Below, in pieces: positions 41,012-49,508 of a DNA stretch of 64,000 nt (the first letter of the stretch is position 1; each line of letters starts with the position of its first letter). The DNA comes from a bacterium (GTDB taxonomy: Bacteria; Bacillota; Clostridia; Lachnospirales; Lachnospiraceae), in the NCBI GenBank assembly GCA_023664305.1, contig JAMPFT010000001.1:104400-168399 (forward strand), in the 5' to 3' direction. The translations under genes were made by a program, and so were the position numbers. The notes below the pieces were generated by a model that was not told the origin of the DNA, made no database searches, and saw nothing but the letters and a program-made list of their open reading frames with translations.

Positions 41012-41035
41012 CCCTCCAATCTAAAAGTATGGAGG
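40992..41035 (+). promoter_or_regulatory. Candidate translational attenuator of the GNAT gene
   Basis: GGAGGG (40992-40997, in the leader ORF), CCCTCC (41012-41017) and GGAGG (41031-41035, the GNAT Shine-Dalgarno) are mutually exclusive pairing partners. If the first pair forms, the Shine-Dalgarno is free; if a ribosome covers the first segment, CCCTCC can sequester the Shine-Dalgarno. Direction of regulation is inference. Confidence 0.5.
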
Positions 41036-41042
41036 ATTTTAT

Positions 41043-41963
41043 ATGATCAGTTTATTTTCTGTCAACGAGCAAAACTGGCTGGATATCATTTCGCTGAGCG
41101 TCACGGAGGAACAGAAGAAATTTCTCGCCAGCCCCATTGGAATCTTAGCCAGGGGATATGTCTACCGCTCAGACAACGCAGGGGTTTTCGGCATATCCGA
41201 CGGTCTGCAGACCGTCGGCGTCGCAATGGTAAGGAATCTGGACGAAGCGCCCACCTGTTATGACCTGCAGCAGTTTATGATCGACCGGCATGTCCAAAAC
41301 CGGGGGTATGGCGCCGAAGCCCTGCGCCTGATTCTTTCGCTGCTTTCCGAGGAAGGCAAATACGATCAAGTCGAGGTCTGCGTCCATAAGGACGATGCGG
41401 CGGCGCTGCGGCTGTATCAAAAGCTCGGCTTCCGGGATACCGGGTATGTCGCCGAGGATGTCCCGGATTGCTATAACCTTGTGTATTCTTTCCCCAGGGA
41501 CGAAAAAAACTGTTCCGACACCCTGATCTTTGATTTTTCCGAGCCCTTGTTTCAGACCGCCTTCCGGCAGTATTTTTCCGAGTTAGGTCTTCCTGTGCGG
41601 GACTGGGACGGACTTTTTCGGGAGATGAACGGCGAGGGCGATAACATGGCCTTTGTCCGGACGACAGAGGGCGGAAAAGTAATCGGTTTTCTTCAATGCA
41701 AACCCATAAAGCTCACCGGTTACTTTTTCGAGGAGACCTGCGTCTTTCTGCGGGAATTTTGGGTCGCTGAGGAATTTCGGAAGAAAAAACACGGCTCCGA
41801 ACTGCTCCGCCTTGCTGAAGACTACTGGCAAGAAAAGGGAATTTATACAAGCATCCTGACGACGGATACGGCGGCTTCCTTTTACGAAAAGCACGGTTAT
41901 TCCAGGGCTCCGGGATACAGCGCCAAAAACGGCGATCCCGTATTTTTAAAGCGGCTGGGTTAA
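41043..41963 (+). CDS. Tandem GNAT N-acetyltransferase
   Basis: Two acetyltransferase domains in 306 residues. Domain 1 (about 1-155) has the acetyl-CoA loop RHVQNRGYGAEALRLIL and ALRLYQKLGFRDTGY, resembling spermine/spermidine or BltD-type acetyltransferases. Domain 2 (about 165-306) has REFWVAEEFRKKKHGSELLR and SFYEKHGYSRAPGY; its pyrophosphate loop (KKKHGSE) is less canonical. GGAGG lies 7 bases before the ATG. It is preceded by a leader peptide and promoter, so the substrate may be an inducing drug or amine; not certain. Confidence 0.85.
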   Translation: MISLFSVNEQNWLDIISLSVTEEQKKFLASPIGILARGYVYRSDNAGVFGISDGLQTVGVAMVRNLDEAPTCYDLQQFMIDRHVQNRGYGAEALRLILSLLSEEGKYDQVEVCVHKDDAAALRLYQKLGFRDTGYVAEDVPDCYNLVYSFPRDEKNCSDTLIFDFSEPLFQTAFRQYFSELGLPVRDWDGLFREMNGEGDNMAFVRTTEGGKVIGFLQCKPIKLTGYFFEETCVFLREFWVAEEFRKKKHGSELLRLAEDYWQEKGIYTSILTTDTAASFYEKHGYSRAPGYSAKNGDPVFLKRLG

Positions 41964-42150
41964 TCTCTTTTTCTTCGTTTCCGCTCTGACAATGCAATCG
42001 CCACAGGCAATGTGGGGTTCCTTTTTGTCGCCTGCCGATTCGACTCTGCAGTCGGCTCGGACAATGAGGAACCCCTTTTGTTGTCTACCGATTCGACTCT
42101 GCAGTCAGCCCGGACAATGCGGATCTCCCCTTTGTCGCCTGTCGGTTGAC
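41964..42150 (+). repeat. 53-bp imperfect tandem repeat with terminator-like hairpin
   Basis: CGATTCGACTCTGCAG occurs at 42036 and 42089, period 53, with a degenerate third unit. GGGGTTCC (42014-42021) and GGAACCCC (42068-42075) are the ends of a 62-base inverted repeat with inner GCCGA/TCGGC pairing, followed by TTTT; it may terminate the GNAT transcript. Confidence 0.7.
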
Positions 42151-42177
42151 AAAATGCCGTCTTGATTTGGTAGACTT
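42147..42177 (+). promoter_or_regulatory. Possible promoter of the XRE gene
   Basis: TTGACA at 42147-42152 and TAGACT at 42172-42177. The 19-base spacer is long, so activation may be needed. Confidence 0.35.
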
Positions 42178-42387
42178 TTAAAGAGCGGTTCGCTACAATA
42201 ATGAATAGACCCGGAAACGTGTACCGCAAGGTACACAACGTCAGCTTCCTCCAAGCCAGCGCCACCGGCCTGCCTGGAGGAGGCCCTTCTGACAACGGAA
42301 TTTGCGCTTTGCAAAAAACGGTTAATCAATTCCCTGCAGTCAGGCTGCGGGGAAATCAGACTCTGAGAGAAAAGGCAGGAAACGGAA
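42178..42387 (+). promoter_or_regulatory. Structured 5' leader of the XRE regulator gene
   Basis: About 200 bases without a convincing gene. GTGTACC/GGTACAC forms a hairpin with GCAA loop flanked by ACG/CGT; then GTCAG/CTGAC encloses CCTCCA/TGGAGG. No known riboswitch class was recognised. The XRE ribosome site (AGGA) lies at the end. Confidence 0.4.
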
Positions 42388-43449
42388 ATGACTTTGGGAC
42401 AGAGAATACAGCAGATCCGCAATGGCGCAGGCTTGTCGCAGGAAGCCTTCGGCGCAATGCTTTCGACCAGCAGACAAACTGTGTCAAAATGGGAACTCGA
42501 CCAGACGATCCCTGAGATCGGTAAAATCGTCCTGATCAGCAAATTATTTTCCGTGACCACGGATTCCATTCTAATCGATGGCATCAGCACCTTTGATCTT
42601 CCGCAGGAACAGTTCCTATGCGGCGTATACAAGTCCGAACAGTTCGAGATCGTGGAGACCGAGAAATTCTCGCTCGTCTATTTCTGCTCCCGAAATCACG
42701 CGCACTTCGGGACAAAGCTGTACAAGGGTATGAAAACGTCGAAAAAGCTGTGCGCTGCCTGCGAATACGACGCCGAAAACGGACGGATCAGCTATGCCTA
42801 TGAGACAAAGGAACACAGTATCCGTTCTAACGACAAAGAAATCGAAAAGCTGCTCGGAGAACCCTTTGACAGGAACCTGACCAAAAACCTGAAACGGACG
42901 GAAACCTTCTTTGTGAAACACGCAAAGCCTGTGCTGCCCACCGTTGCCGAAGCGGGGATTCGGAAATGCCTGACGCTCTGGAGAATGTCCGCATCCTATC
43001 AGGCGGACGCAGAACAGATGAACTTCCTGTTATGCACAGGTAAGACGGACTATGTCTTTCAGATCGTGCCAAAAGATACCAATATTTACTGCGGCATAAC
43101 CTATCAGGTTCCTTTTGACCTTGGGATCCTGGGCGGCCGACAGTTCTTCCGCATCCGCAATTACCGGGATAATTCTAAACCCTGGTGTCAGTTTTTCAGT
43201 CATTTGGGTTATGAATGCGGCGAGCTGGAGGTGCCTGTCACACAGTGCGAGCTTGGGAAATGCGTCCAGACGTCGGGCGGCTCTCTTCTGTGGGGCGTAA
43301 AACGATATACGGATGACGAGATCGTGCTGCAGGGCTGCGGAGAGGACGAATATTTCTATTACAGAAATGCTGACCGCGAGGAAGTGTTTTCTCCTGTTTC
43401 GAGCGGTCTGTCAACACCCCCGCCGCAAGAGGCGGGGCATGGAGCTTGA
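42388..43449 (+). CDS. XRE-family helix-turn-helix protein with unknown C-terminal domain
   Basis: N-terminal Cro/CI helix-turn-helix (residues about 5-60: LSQEAFGAMLSTSRQTVSKWE), then about 290 residues of no recognised family containing repeated aromatic/cysteine patches (YFCSRNHAHFG, FFRIRNYRDN). Total 353 residues. AGGA precedes the ATG. The last residues (STPPPQEAGHGA) are encoded by a GC-rich hairpin that starts a repeat-rich stretch, so the C-terminus may have been altered. Regulatory target unknown, possibly itself. Confidence 0.75.
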   Translation: MTLGQRIQQIRNGAGLSQEAFGAMLSTSRQTVSKWELDQTIPEIGKIVLISKLFSVTTDSILIDGISTFDLPQEQFLCGVYKSEQFEIVETEKFSLVYFCSRNHAHFGTKLYKGMKTSKKLCAACEYDAENGRISYAYETKEHSIRSNDKEIEKLLGEPFDRNLTKNLKRTETFFVKHAKPVLPTVAEAGIRKCLTLWRMSASYQADAEQMNFLLCTGKTDYVFQIVPKDTNIYCGITYQVPFDLGILGGRQFFRIRNYRDNSKPWCQFFSHLGYECGELEVPVTQCELGKCVQTSGGSLLWGVKRYTDDEIVLQGCGEDEYFYYRNADREEVFSPVSSGLSTPPPQEAGHGA

Positions 43450-43610
43450 AACGCCCCAAAAGGAATGTGTCCTTTTGACACATGGATATTGACCCCCGCG
43501 GCATTCGCCAACCTGCCTAAGCCAATCATGGTTGGCAGCAAACGCTGGCACAAAAGGGCTGCGTTGACTTTGCTATGTGCCTGAAGGGCACATTTTGCTC
43601 GCGGAAACAG
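43418..43610. repeat. Hairpin-rich region with dispersed bordered element, copy 2
   Basis: CCCCGCC/GGCGGGG (43418-43437), TGTGTC/GACACA (about 43466-43481), GCCAA/TTGGC (about 43521-43537) and ATGTGCC/GGCACAT (about 43575-43592) are successive hairpins. The borders CGCGGCATTCGCCAA (43497-43511) and TTGCTCGCGG (43595-43604) match the element at 36522-36575. It ends just after the stop of the minus-strand gene at 43616. Confidence 0.65.
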
Positions 43611-43615
43611 GCGGT

Positions 43616-44611
43616 TCACCGTCCCGTATTGTTGATCCGATACTGCTTCAAAAAATCCAGTACCTCCACCGTACAGTCTACCACGCGGTTATGACTGTAA
43701 TGTCTGTTGCAGGAAAAATACCGAAAATATCCCCAGGGATCCTTTACCTGCGGCCCCCAGTCCCACAGACCGTCCTCACGAGCATTTTCCAGAATCCACT
43801 CCACCGCGTTCTCCAGGTAGAGTTTGGAGCCCTTAAACTGATTGATATAGCGGAAAGTATCAAACCACCGCCTTGTCTGCCTGCTGACAAAGCAATCCGG
43901 CAGCCTGTCCGGCGTCTTCTCCCAAAAATAACCGTTTTCGCTGGCTTTCCGCCCCAGGTGTCTCAGCATTGCCCCTTCCAGGTCGTCCGAAATCTCCTGA
44001 CGCCTTTTCAACAGCAGCTCGCTCTGCATGGGAACCAGCCGATTCTCCCGCGTCGAAAACACCTCGTGCTGCGCCGCCCTGTCCTTCTCATAAGAATACT
44101 CGCCGTCCTCGTACGCCCTGCCCGCAATATACAGCCACTGTCTGTAGGTTTCATCGCAGAGCGGGTGACCGGGTGTGATCGCCTCCAGATAATTGCAGGC
44201 GATTGCTCTTTGCCAGGGAACGGCACGCTCGTTTTTTTCAAAAACCCCCTCGCTTCCCCGGACTGTCAGCAACTCCTGCAAGTACTCGCCCGCCAGGAAC
44301 AGAATATCCCTGTCCTCCGCCGTCAAGCCGATATAGAGGCAGCGCTCGATCCCTACGCCGGAGGTGGGAATTTTCGCCTTCACGGAATAATCCTTAGAGC
44401 GCAGCTTCCCCCAGCCGCCGTTCTCGCTCTGCGTTTGATACATCTCCTCCACAATATCGCTTTTCAAAAACTCCCCGCGCAACGCGGACAGCGATTCGCT
44501 TTCATAGGGAATCTCCAAAAAAGTAAGCCTCGCCTTATAATGAACCGCCGGATACTTGCAAAAATCAAGCAGCGATTCCACATGCTGTAAAAATTCCTTT
44601 TCCGCAATCAT
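43616..44611 (-). CDS. Unknown protein, possible alpha/alpha-toroid
   Basis: Product of 331 residues without signal peptide or membrane segment. Repeated Trp/Gly-rich helices (SENGGWGKL, EDGLWDWGPQVKDPWGYFRYFSCNRHYSH) resemble prenyltransferase/squalene cyclase-type toroid repeats, but no catalytic motif is recognised. It lies 54 bases downstream of the AlkZ-like gene on the same strand and is probably cotranscribed. The function is not known. Confidence 0.7.
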   Translation of the reverse strand: MIAEKEFLQHVESLLDFCKYPAVHYKARLTFLEIPYESESLSALRGEFLKSDIVEEMYQTQSENGGWGKLRSKDYSVKAKIPTSGVGIERCLYIGLTAEDRDILFLAGEYLQELLTVRGSEGVFEKNERAVPWQRAIACNYLEAITPGHPLCDETYRQWLYIAGRAYEDGEYSYEKDRAAQHEVFSTRENRLVPMQSELLLKRRQEISDDLEGAMLRHLGRKASENGYFWEKTPDRLPDCFVSRQTRRWFDTFRYINQFKGSKLYLENAVEWILENAREDGLWDWGPQVKDPWGYFRYFSCNRHYSHNRVVDCTVEVLDFLKQYRINNTGR

Positions 44612-44665
44612 ACTTATCTTACTTCTTTCTCAAAACAAGCTTTGCTGCATTACCTTGCGCCTGCA

Positions 44666-45751
44666 CTATTCCGCAAATTCAACAGCCGAAAGGTCCTCCC
44701 AAAGGCTCTCCGCCTTCTCCCGGATCAAAGCACTTCCCCGGGATGGAGTCCGTCCGCCGAAATCCGCATCGGAGAACAGCTCCACCGACAGCTTTTTATT
44801 CTTCTTTTTCCATCTTCCCACTACCTGTCCGTCCAGCAGAACCGCCGGCATGACGATTCCCGCGAGATTAAAAATGGCCCTCCTGTTTTCCGGCTTCAGA
44901 TACAGGCTCTCTTTCTTATCGTAAGCCAGCATCAGCTGATCGAACCCTGCCAGAAATAAGCATTTGGGAATTTCCTCCTGATATAAGCTTCCGTTTTCGA
45001 TGTAATAATAGGTCTTGCCGCCGCACTCCACCGACTTCGTCGGCAGCTCGGACAGCCATTCCTTTACCTGGGCCGCGGAAGTATGAAAATAATACATTGC
45101 GTCGTGAATCGTGGCCGGAGCCATATGCGTAAAATAGCGTTTCGCTATCTCCAGCTTTGCCTGCTTTTCCGGTATCGGGTCAAAATCCGGCGACAGACAG
45201 AACGCTTTCTTTTCCTGGACGACGTAATGCAGAAAGCCGCGCTCGCAGAGCTCCCGGATTCCGCCGCCCCACTGATCGAACATGCTGCTCTCTTCCGCCT
45301 CCGTCATACCGCCTGCCCGGCAGATTTCCTTTAATTCTTCCCGGGTATACGACCGCTCCTGAAGCGCCGCCAAAATCACCTCGGAAAAATATTTTTGGCG
45401 TTCCGGCGTAAACGCCCAGCTCTCCCTCTGATTCCAAAAACTACACCTGTCCCACTCATTCCTCCTGTAATCCTTGCCGTCGTTACAGTGTAGAAAAAGC
45501 GGAAGATCCGTCTCCGCAAACACATGAACAGTTCCCCGAACCGTCCAGTTTTTCACAAGACCGTCTCCCAGCGTACTTTCCTCATAATCGTAGCACCGAA
45601 TTTTCAATGAATGCATCACGTTGACCATGAACTGAGCCTGTATCCCGCATAAATCCCGCACCGCCGTCAGCTTATCCGTCGGCGTAATCAAATGCTGATT
45701 TGTCAACTGGCGGATTTTGATTTCCTCTACGCTTCCCGCTCCCATTTTCAT
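44666..45751 (-). CDS. AlkZ-like winged-helix DNA glycosylase (HTH_42 family)
   Basis: Member of the DUF1006/HTH_42 family of 361 residues; characterised members (AlkZ, AlkX/YcaQ) remove bulky adducts and unhook interstrand crosslinks. The QxQ motif diagnostic of AlkZ is visible as GIQAQ near residue 37-41; winged-helix repeats follow and the C-terminus has GRWKKKNKKLSVELF. Start at 45751 or the second ATG at 45745. In Streptomyces AlkZ guards against a genotoxic metabolite, but no biosynthetic genes are adjacent here. Confidence 0.8.
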   Translation of the reverse strand: MKMGAGSVEEIKIRQLTNQHLITPTDKLTAVRDLCGIQAQFMVNVMHSLKIRCYDYEESTLGDGLVKNWTVRGTVHVFAETDLPLFLHCNDGKDYRRNEWDRCSFWNQRESWAFTPERQKYFSEVILAALQERSYTREELKEICRAGGMTEAEESSMFDQWGGGIRELCERGFLHYVVQEKKAFCLSPDFDPIPEKQAKLEIAKRYFTHMAPATIHDAMYYFHTSAAQVKEWLSELPTKSVECGGKTYYYIENGSLYQEEIPKCLFLAGFDQLMLAYDKKESLYLKPENRRAIFNLAGIVMPAVLLDGQVVGRWKKKNKKLSVELFSDADFGGRTPSRGSALIREKAESLWEDLSAVEFAE

Positions 45752-45805
45752 ACCCCGCTTCCCTTATTTCGGCTGAGCCTCTTCTCGGCTCAGTCTTTTC
45801 ACACT

Positions 45806-46285
45806 TCATTTGTGGTACGGCTCCCCCTGTATAATCCGAAAAGCCCGGTAGATCTGCTCCGCCAGGATCACCCGCATCAGCTGATGCGGAAAGGTCATGT
45901 CCGAAAAGCTTAAGTGCAGATCCGCCCGGCGGATCACGGACTCATGCAGACCTAAGGATCCGCCGATCACAAACACGATGTGTCCCTTGCCGCCGATCGC
46001 CGCCTTTTCCAGCCAGCCCGCAAACTCTTCAGAGGAAAATCTTCTTCCGCCGATCTCCAAAGTGCATACAAGGGCGTCATCCCGGATTTTCTCCAGGATG
46101 CGCCCTCCTTCCCTTGCCTTGATCTGCTCCTCCTGCGCGCGGCTTGCTCCGTCCGGGATCTTTTCGTCCACCACCTCAAGGATTTCAAGCCTGCAATAGC
46201 GGGAAAGCCTTTTCCCGTATTCTTCCACCGCCGCCCTGTAAAACGCTTCCTTTATCTTTCCGACGCAGACTAAGGTAATCTTCAT
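45806..46285 (-). CDS. rlmH: 23S rRNA (pseudouridine1915-N3)-methyltransferase
   Basis: SPOUT methyltransferase that modifies pseudouridine 1915 in helix 69 of 23S rRNA; 159 residues, exactly the usual length. Features: N-terminal MKITLVCVGKIKE, SAM-binding knot VFVIGGSLGLHE, and C-terminal MTFPHQLMRVILAEQIYRA with GEPYHK. The ATG at 46285 matches the family start; upstream ATGs at 46291 and 46312 are not conserved. Single gene between the zinc-ribbon gene and the AlkZ-like gene. Confidence 0.96.
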   Translation of the reverse strand: MKITLVCVGKIKEAFYRAAVEEYGKRLSRYCRLEILEVVDEKIPDGASRAQEEQIKAREGGRILEKIRDDALVCTLEIGGRRFSSEEFAGWLEKAAIGGKGHIVFVIGGSLGLHESVIRRADLHLSFSDMTFPHQLMRVILAEQIYRAFRIIQGEPYHK

Positions 46286-46372
46286 GCCCATACCCCTTAT
46301 TCGCTTCAGCAATTCCTTCGAAATGTCATGTCCGCCGCTCTTTTCAGCGCCTTAATCGGACATCCTCCTCAG

Positions 46373-47080
46373 TCATTCTTTGGCTTCAAAAATCTGTTCA
46401 TAAACATAATCGTCGATAAACTGATTCAAAAATGCCTGGTCCAGATTGACAAACTGATGGTTCATTTTCTCCCTTATGTAGGCAGAGCGTCTGAAATACA
46501 GAACCTCCTCCGGCACTCCCTGCGCGCCGATCCTTCCGTCGATTTCCGCCGCGTCCAGATTCTCCCGGCACCAGTCCAGCAAAGTATTCCGAAGAGAATT
46601 TTCGGACTCCGCCTTTTTCTCGAAGAATTTGGCATTTTTCATGGAGACCACTCCCGCCACCATAAACAGGATGAAAATCGCGCCCATGACGCCGTAGAAA
46701 AGATAAGGGTTACCCAGCTGAAGGGGTATCACGCCCGTGGCGCACAATCCCACCGCAGCAAGGCCGACGATCCCCAGAATCAACAGCATCCAGGCCGATG
46801 ATCTGTTTTCGCTGGCCCGCTCGGAGCTGTCCTGATAGAGACCGCCCCCCGTTCTGCGCCGGCCGGATTTTTTATCCGACTCGTCCGCCTGCTCCGCAGT
46901 CTCGTCATCCTCCTCCGGCAGTTCTTCCCCGTCCGGGAACTCCGCCTCCATGGGCATTTCCCAGACTGCGGCGGTCTTTTTCTCCTCCGGCGGCTGCTCC
47001 TTCACCAGCTCGCTGCCGCAGTCGGCGCAGACCGTAAACCCTTCCCTGTACTCCGTCTTACATTTCGGACACCATGGCAT
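46373..47080 (-). CDS. Zinc-ribbon membrane protein of unknown function
   Basis: Product of 235 residues. The N-terminus is a zinc ribbon (CPKCKTEYREGFTVCADCG), followed by an acidic linker of about 70 residues and two membrane segments (about 95-115 and 125-147), then a C-terminal helical part with MNHQFVNLDQ. This architecture is common in Clostridia, but no function is known. It lies downstream of the nfnB tandem repeats. Confidence 0.8.
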   Translation of the reverse strand: MPWCPKCKTEYREGFTVCADCGSELVKEQPPEEKKTAAVWEMPMEAEFPDGEELPEEDDETAEQADESDKKSGRRRTGGGLYQDSSERASENRSSAWMLLILGIVGLAAVGLCATGVIPLQLGNPYLFYGVMGAIFILFMVAGVVSMKNAKFFEKKAESENSLRNTLLDWCRENLDAAEIDGRIGAQGVPEEVLYFRRSAYIREKMNHQFVNLDQAFLNQFIDDYVYEQIFEAKE

Positions 47081-47224
47081 ACCCTTCTACCTTCCTTCTT
47101 CCAGTGTACCTTTCCCGCCGGGCGGAACGCTTCCCGTTATCTCCCATCCGCGCCGCCCGCGTGATTTCCTCTTTCTCAAAGCCCTCTCTGTCCCATATGT
47201 TGTTTCCTTTTTCGGGATACCCGC

Positions 47225-47450
47225 AGATCCCCGGCTATCCCCTTCGCCGCAGCCTTCCCGGCCCCTCATAGCAGGCTATGGGCTCCGGAGGTTACTTGCT
47301 GCTCAAGTATTCGTCGATCCCTTTCGCCGCAGCCTTCCCGGCCCCTCATAGCAGGCTATAGGCTCCGGGGTTACTTGCTGCTTAAGTATTCGTCGATTCC
47401 TTTCGCTGCCGCCTTCCCTGCGCCTCATAGCAGGCTATGGGCTCCGGGGA
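47225..47450 (-). repeat. 80-bp tandem duplications of the nfnB 3' end
   Basis: TTACTTGCTGCT recurs at 47292, 47371 and 47451 (the last is the real nfnB stop). Each downstream copy repeats the nfnB tail coding KAAAKGIDEYLSSK and the stop, joined by a 26-base spacer with hairpin CATAGC/GCTATG. A further partial copy starts near 47230. About two and a half extra copies, drifted by several bases. Confidence 0.9.
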
Positions 47451-48836
47451 TTACTTGCTGCTCAAGTATTCGTCAATCCCTTTTGCTGCCGCCTTCCCTG
47501 CGCCCATAGCCAGGATTACCGTGGCCGCGCCGGTGACCGCGTCTCCCCCGGCGTAAACGCCCTCCTTGCTGGTCTTTCCGTCCTCTTCCCGGGCAACGAT
47601 GCATTTCCACTTGTTGGTCTCCAGTCCCTCGGTTGTAGAAGAGATCAGAGGGTTGGGCGACGTTCCCAGAGCCATGATTACCGTATCCAGCTCCATGGTA
47701 AACTCCGAGCCGGGAACTTCCACCGGTCTGCGACGTCCCGAGGCGTCAGGCTCCCCAAGCTCCATCCGGATACATTTCATACCGGTAACCCAGCCCTTTT
47801 CGTCGGAAAGGATTTCTGTCGGGTTGGTGAGAAGGTCAAAAATGATACCTTCCTCCTTCGCGTGGTGAACCTCCTCCACTCTCGCGGGAAGCTCCTCCTC
47901 GCTTCTCCTGTATACGATATGAACCTCCGCGCCAAGCCGCAGCGCCGTTCTCGCCGCGTCCATGGCCACGTTCCCGCCGCCTACCACGGCCACCTTGCGG
48001 CTCTTCATGATCGGCGTGTTGGAATTTTCGTCGAAGGCCTTCATCAGGTTGCTTCTGGTCAGATATTCGTTGGCGGAGAACACGCCGTTGGCATTTTCTC
48101 CCGGAATCCCCATGAATTTGGGCAGTCCCGCACCGGAGCCGATAAACACGGCGTCGAAGCCTTCCTCGCCGATCAGCTCGTCGATTGTGACGGATTTCCC
48201 TACGACAACGTTGGTCTCAATCTTTACGCCCAGCGCTTTGACATTCTCGATCTCCTCCGCCACCACAGCCTTTTTGGGAAGACGAAATTCCGGAATGCCG
48301 TACACAAGCACTCCTCCGGGCTCATGCAAAGCCTCAAAGATCGTCACCTCATATCCCTTCTTTGCCAGATCCCCCGCACAGGTAAGTCCCGCGGGGCCGG
48401 AGCCGATCACTGCCACCTTCTTTCCGTTCTTTTCCGCGCACCCTTCCGGCTTGACGCCGTTCTCTCTGGCCCAATCCGCCACAAAACGCTCCAGCTTGCC
48501 GATGGAAATCGGATCGCCCTTGATGCCCCGGATACATTTCCCCTCACACTGGCTCTCCTGGGGACATACCCGTCCGCAGACAGCCGGAAGAGCGCTGGAC
48601 TTGCTGATAATCTGGTACGCCTCCTCAATATTCCCTTCCTTTACCTGTGCGATAAAAGCAGGAATATCGATGGCCACGGGACATCCCTTGATACACTGGG
48701 CGTTTTTACAGTTGATGCATCTAACCGCTTCGGCCTGTGCCTCCTCCTGATTATATCCCAAACATACTTCCTCAAAATTGACAGCCCGCTCCTTCGCGTC
48801 CTGCTCCCTCACGGGAATTTTCGTCAAAACATCCAT
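47451..48836 (-). CDS. nfnB: NADH-dependent ferredoxin:NADP+ oxidoreductase subunit B (glutamate synthase small-subunit family)
   Basis: FAD and [4Fe-4S] flavoprotein of 461 residues. Cysteine clusters CINCKNAQCIKGCP and CGRVCPQESQCEGKC bind clusters; GSGPAGLTCAGDLAKKG and GGGNVAMDAARTALRLG are FAD and NADPH sites. It could be named GltA, but an NfnA-type gene (49509-50387) lies upstream, so it most likely forms the electron-bifurcating NfnAB complex coupling NADH, ferredoxin and NADP. A GNAT gene separates the two. Its 3' end is duplicated downstream. Confidence 0.85.
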   Translation of the reverse strand: MDVLTKIPVREQDAKERAVNFEEVCLGYNQEEAQAEAVRCINCKNAQCIKGCPVAIDIPAFIAQVKEGNIEEAYQIISKSSALPAVCGRVCPQESQCEGKCIRGIKGDPISIGKLERFVADWARENGVKPEGCAEKNGKKVAVIGSGPAGLTCAGDLAKKGYEVTIFEALHEPGGVLVYGIPEFRLPKKAVVAEEIENVKALGVKIETNVVVGKSVTIDELIGEEGFDAVFIGSGAGLPKFMGIPGENANGVFSANEYLTRSNLMKAFDENSNTPIMKSRKVAVVGGGNVAMDAARTALRLGAEVHIVYRRSEEELPARVEEVHHAKEEGIIFDLLTNPTEILSDEKGWVTGMKCIRMELGEPDASGRRRPVEVPGSEFTMELDTVIMALGTSPNPLISSTTEGLETNKWKCIVAREEDGKTSKEGVYAGGDAVTGAATVILAMGAGKAAAKGIDEYLSSK

Positions 48837-48937
48837 TTATAATCCTTCCTCCATATTTAATAAATTGCGCTTTTCTCTTTTCCTTTTTGGGAAAATGATT
48901 TCCCATTTACAATTCTACAAATCAGAATTTATCACTG

Positions 48938-49456
48938 TCATCCGACATGTAATTCGTATAAATAGTCGCAGAATTCCAACTCTGTCCCACGCTTTTTATA
49001 ACGATTTTCACCGATAACCTCAAAGCCTATTTTCTTAACGACTGCATTAGAAGCGGTATTCTCCTGATTAACCCTGACAGTTACTTTACCTGCGCCGTGC
49101 TTCTTCGCGTAATCCACCATTCCTCTTGCCATTTCGGTCGCATATCCGTTTCTCCAATATTTCTTATGTACGCAATAAGCAATATCGTATGATTTGCCGT
49201 CCTTACTCGGTATAAAACTGCAGGTTCCAACCCTTTCATGTGTACCTTTGAATTCGGCTATCATATAGCAGCATTCCTCATCCTCCGATAGAATTTCTAT
49301 TTCTTTTAAGTACTCTTTGTCGATTTCTTCCATTGCTTGATCCGGTAGATATTCCCCCATCTCCGGATCATTCCAAATACTGATGGCAAATATAGCATCC
49401 TCTTTTTGAAATCCACGCAAATATAGACGTTCTGTTTCTATTGTTTCGACTCGCAT
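48938..49456 (-). CDS. GNAT N-acetyltransferase (RimJ/RimL type)
   Basis: Acetyltransferase of 172 residues: ETERLYLRGFQKEDA at the N-terminus, KKYWRNGYATEMARGMVDYAK acetyl-CoA loop, and ENTASNAVVKKIGFEV; this is the RimJ/RimL-like group that acetylates protein N-termini or small molecules. GGGGG lies eight bases before the ATG at 49456. It is AT-richer than the neighbours and sits between nfnA and nfnB on the same strand, which are usually adjacent; this suggests insertion into an existing operon. Confidence 0.85.
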   Translation of the reverse strand: MRVETIETERLYLRGFQKEDAIFAISIWNDPEMGEYLPDQAMEEIDKEYLKEIEILSEDEECCYMIAEFKGTHERVGTCSFIPSKDGKSYDIAYCVHKKYWRNGYATEMARGMVDYAKKHGAGKVTVRVNQENTASNAVVKKIGFEVIGENRYKKRGTELEFCDYLYELHVG

Positions 49457-49508
49457 TATAGTTTCCCCCGAGAATTCCGATTTGCAAATACAATGCCAAA
49501 GCCTTGCC

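Noticed and set aside
42201-42515. ORF of 104 codons covering the XRE leader
   Set aside because: It overlaps the XRE helix-turn-helix in another frame, and its sequence is dictated by the stem-loops; no ribosome site.
43418-43610. IS200/IS605 end with TnpB guide RNA
   Set aside because: Hairpins are suggestive, but no TnpA or TnpB coding sequence lies nearby and no diagnostic end was identified.
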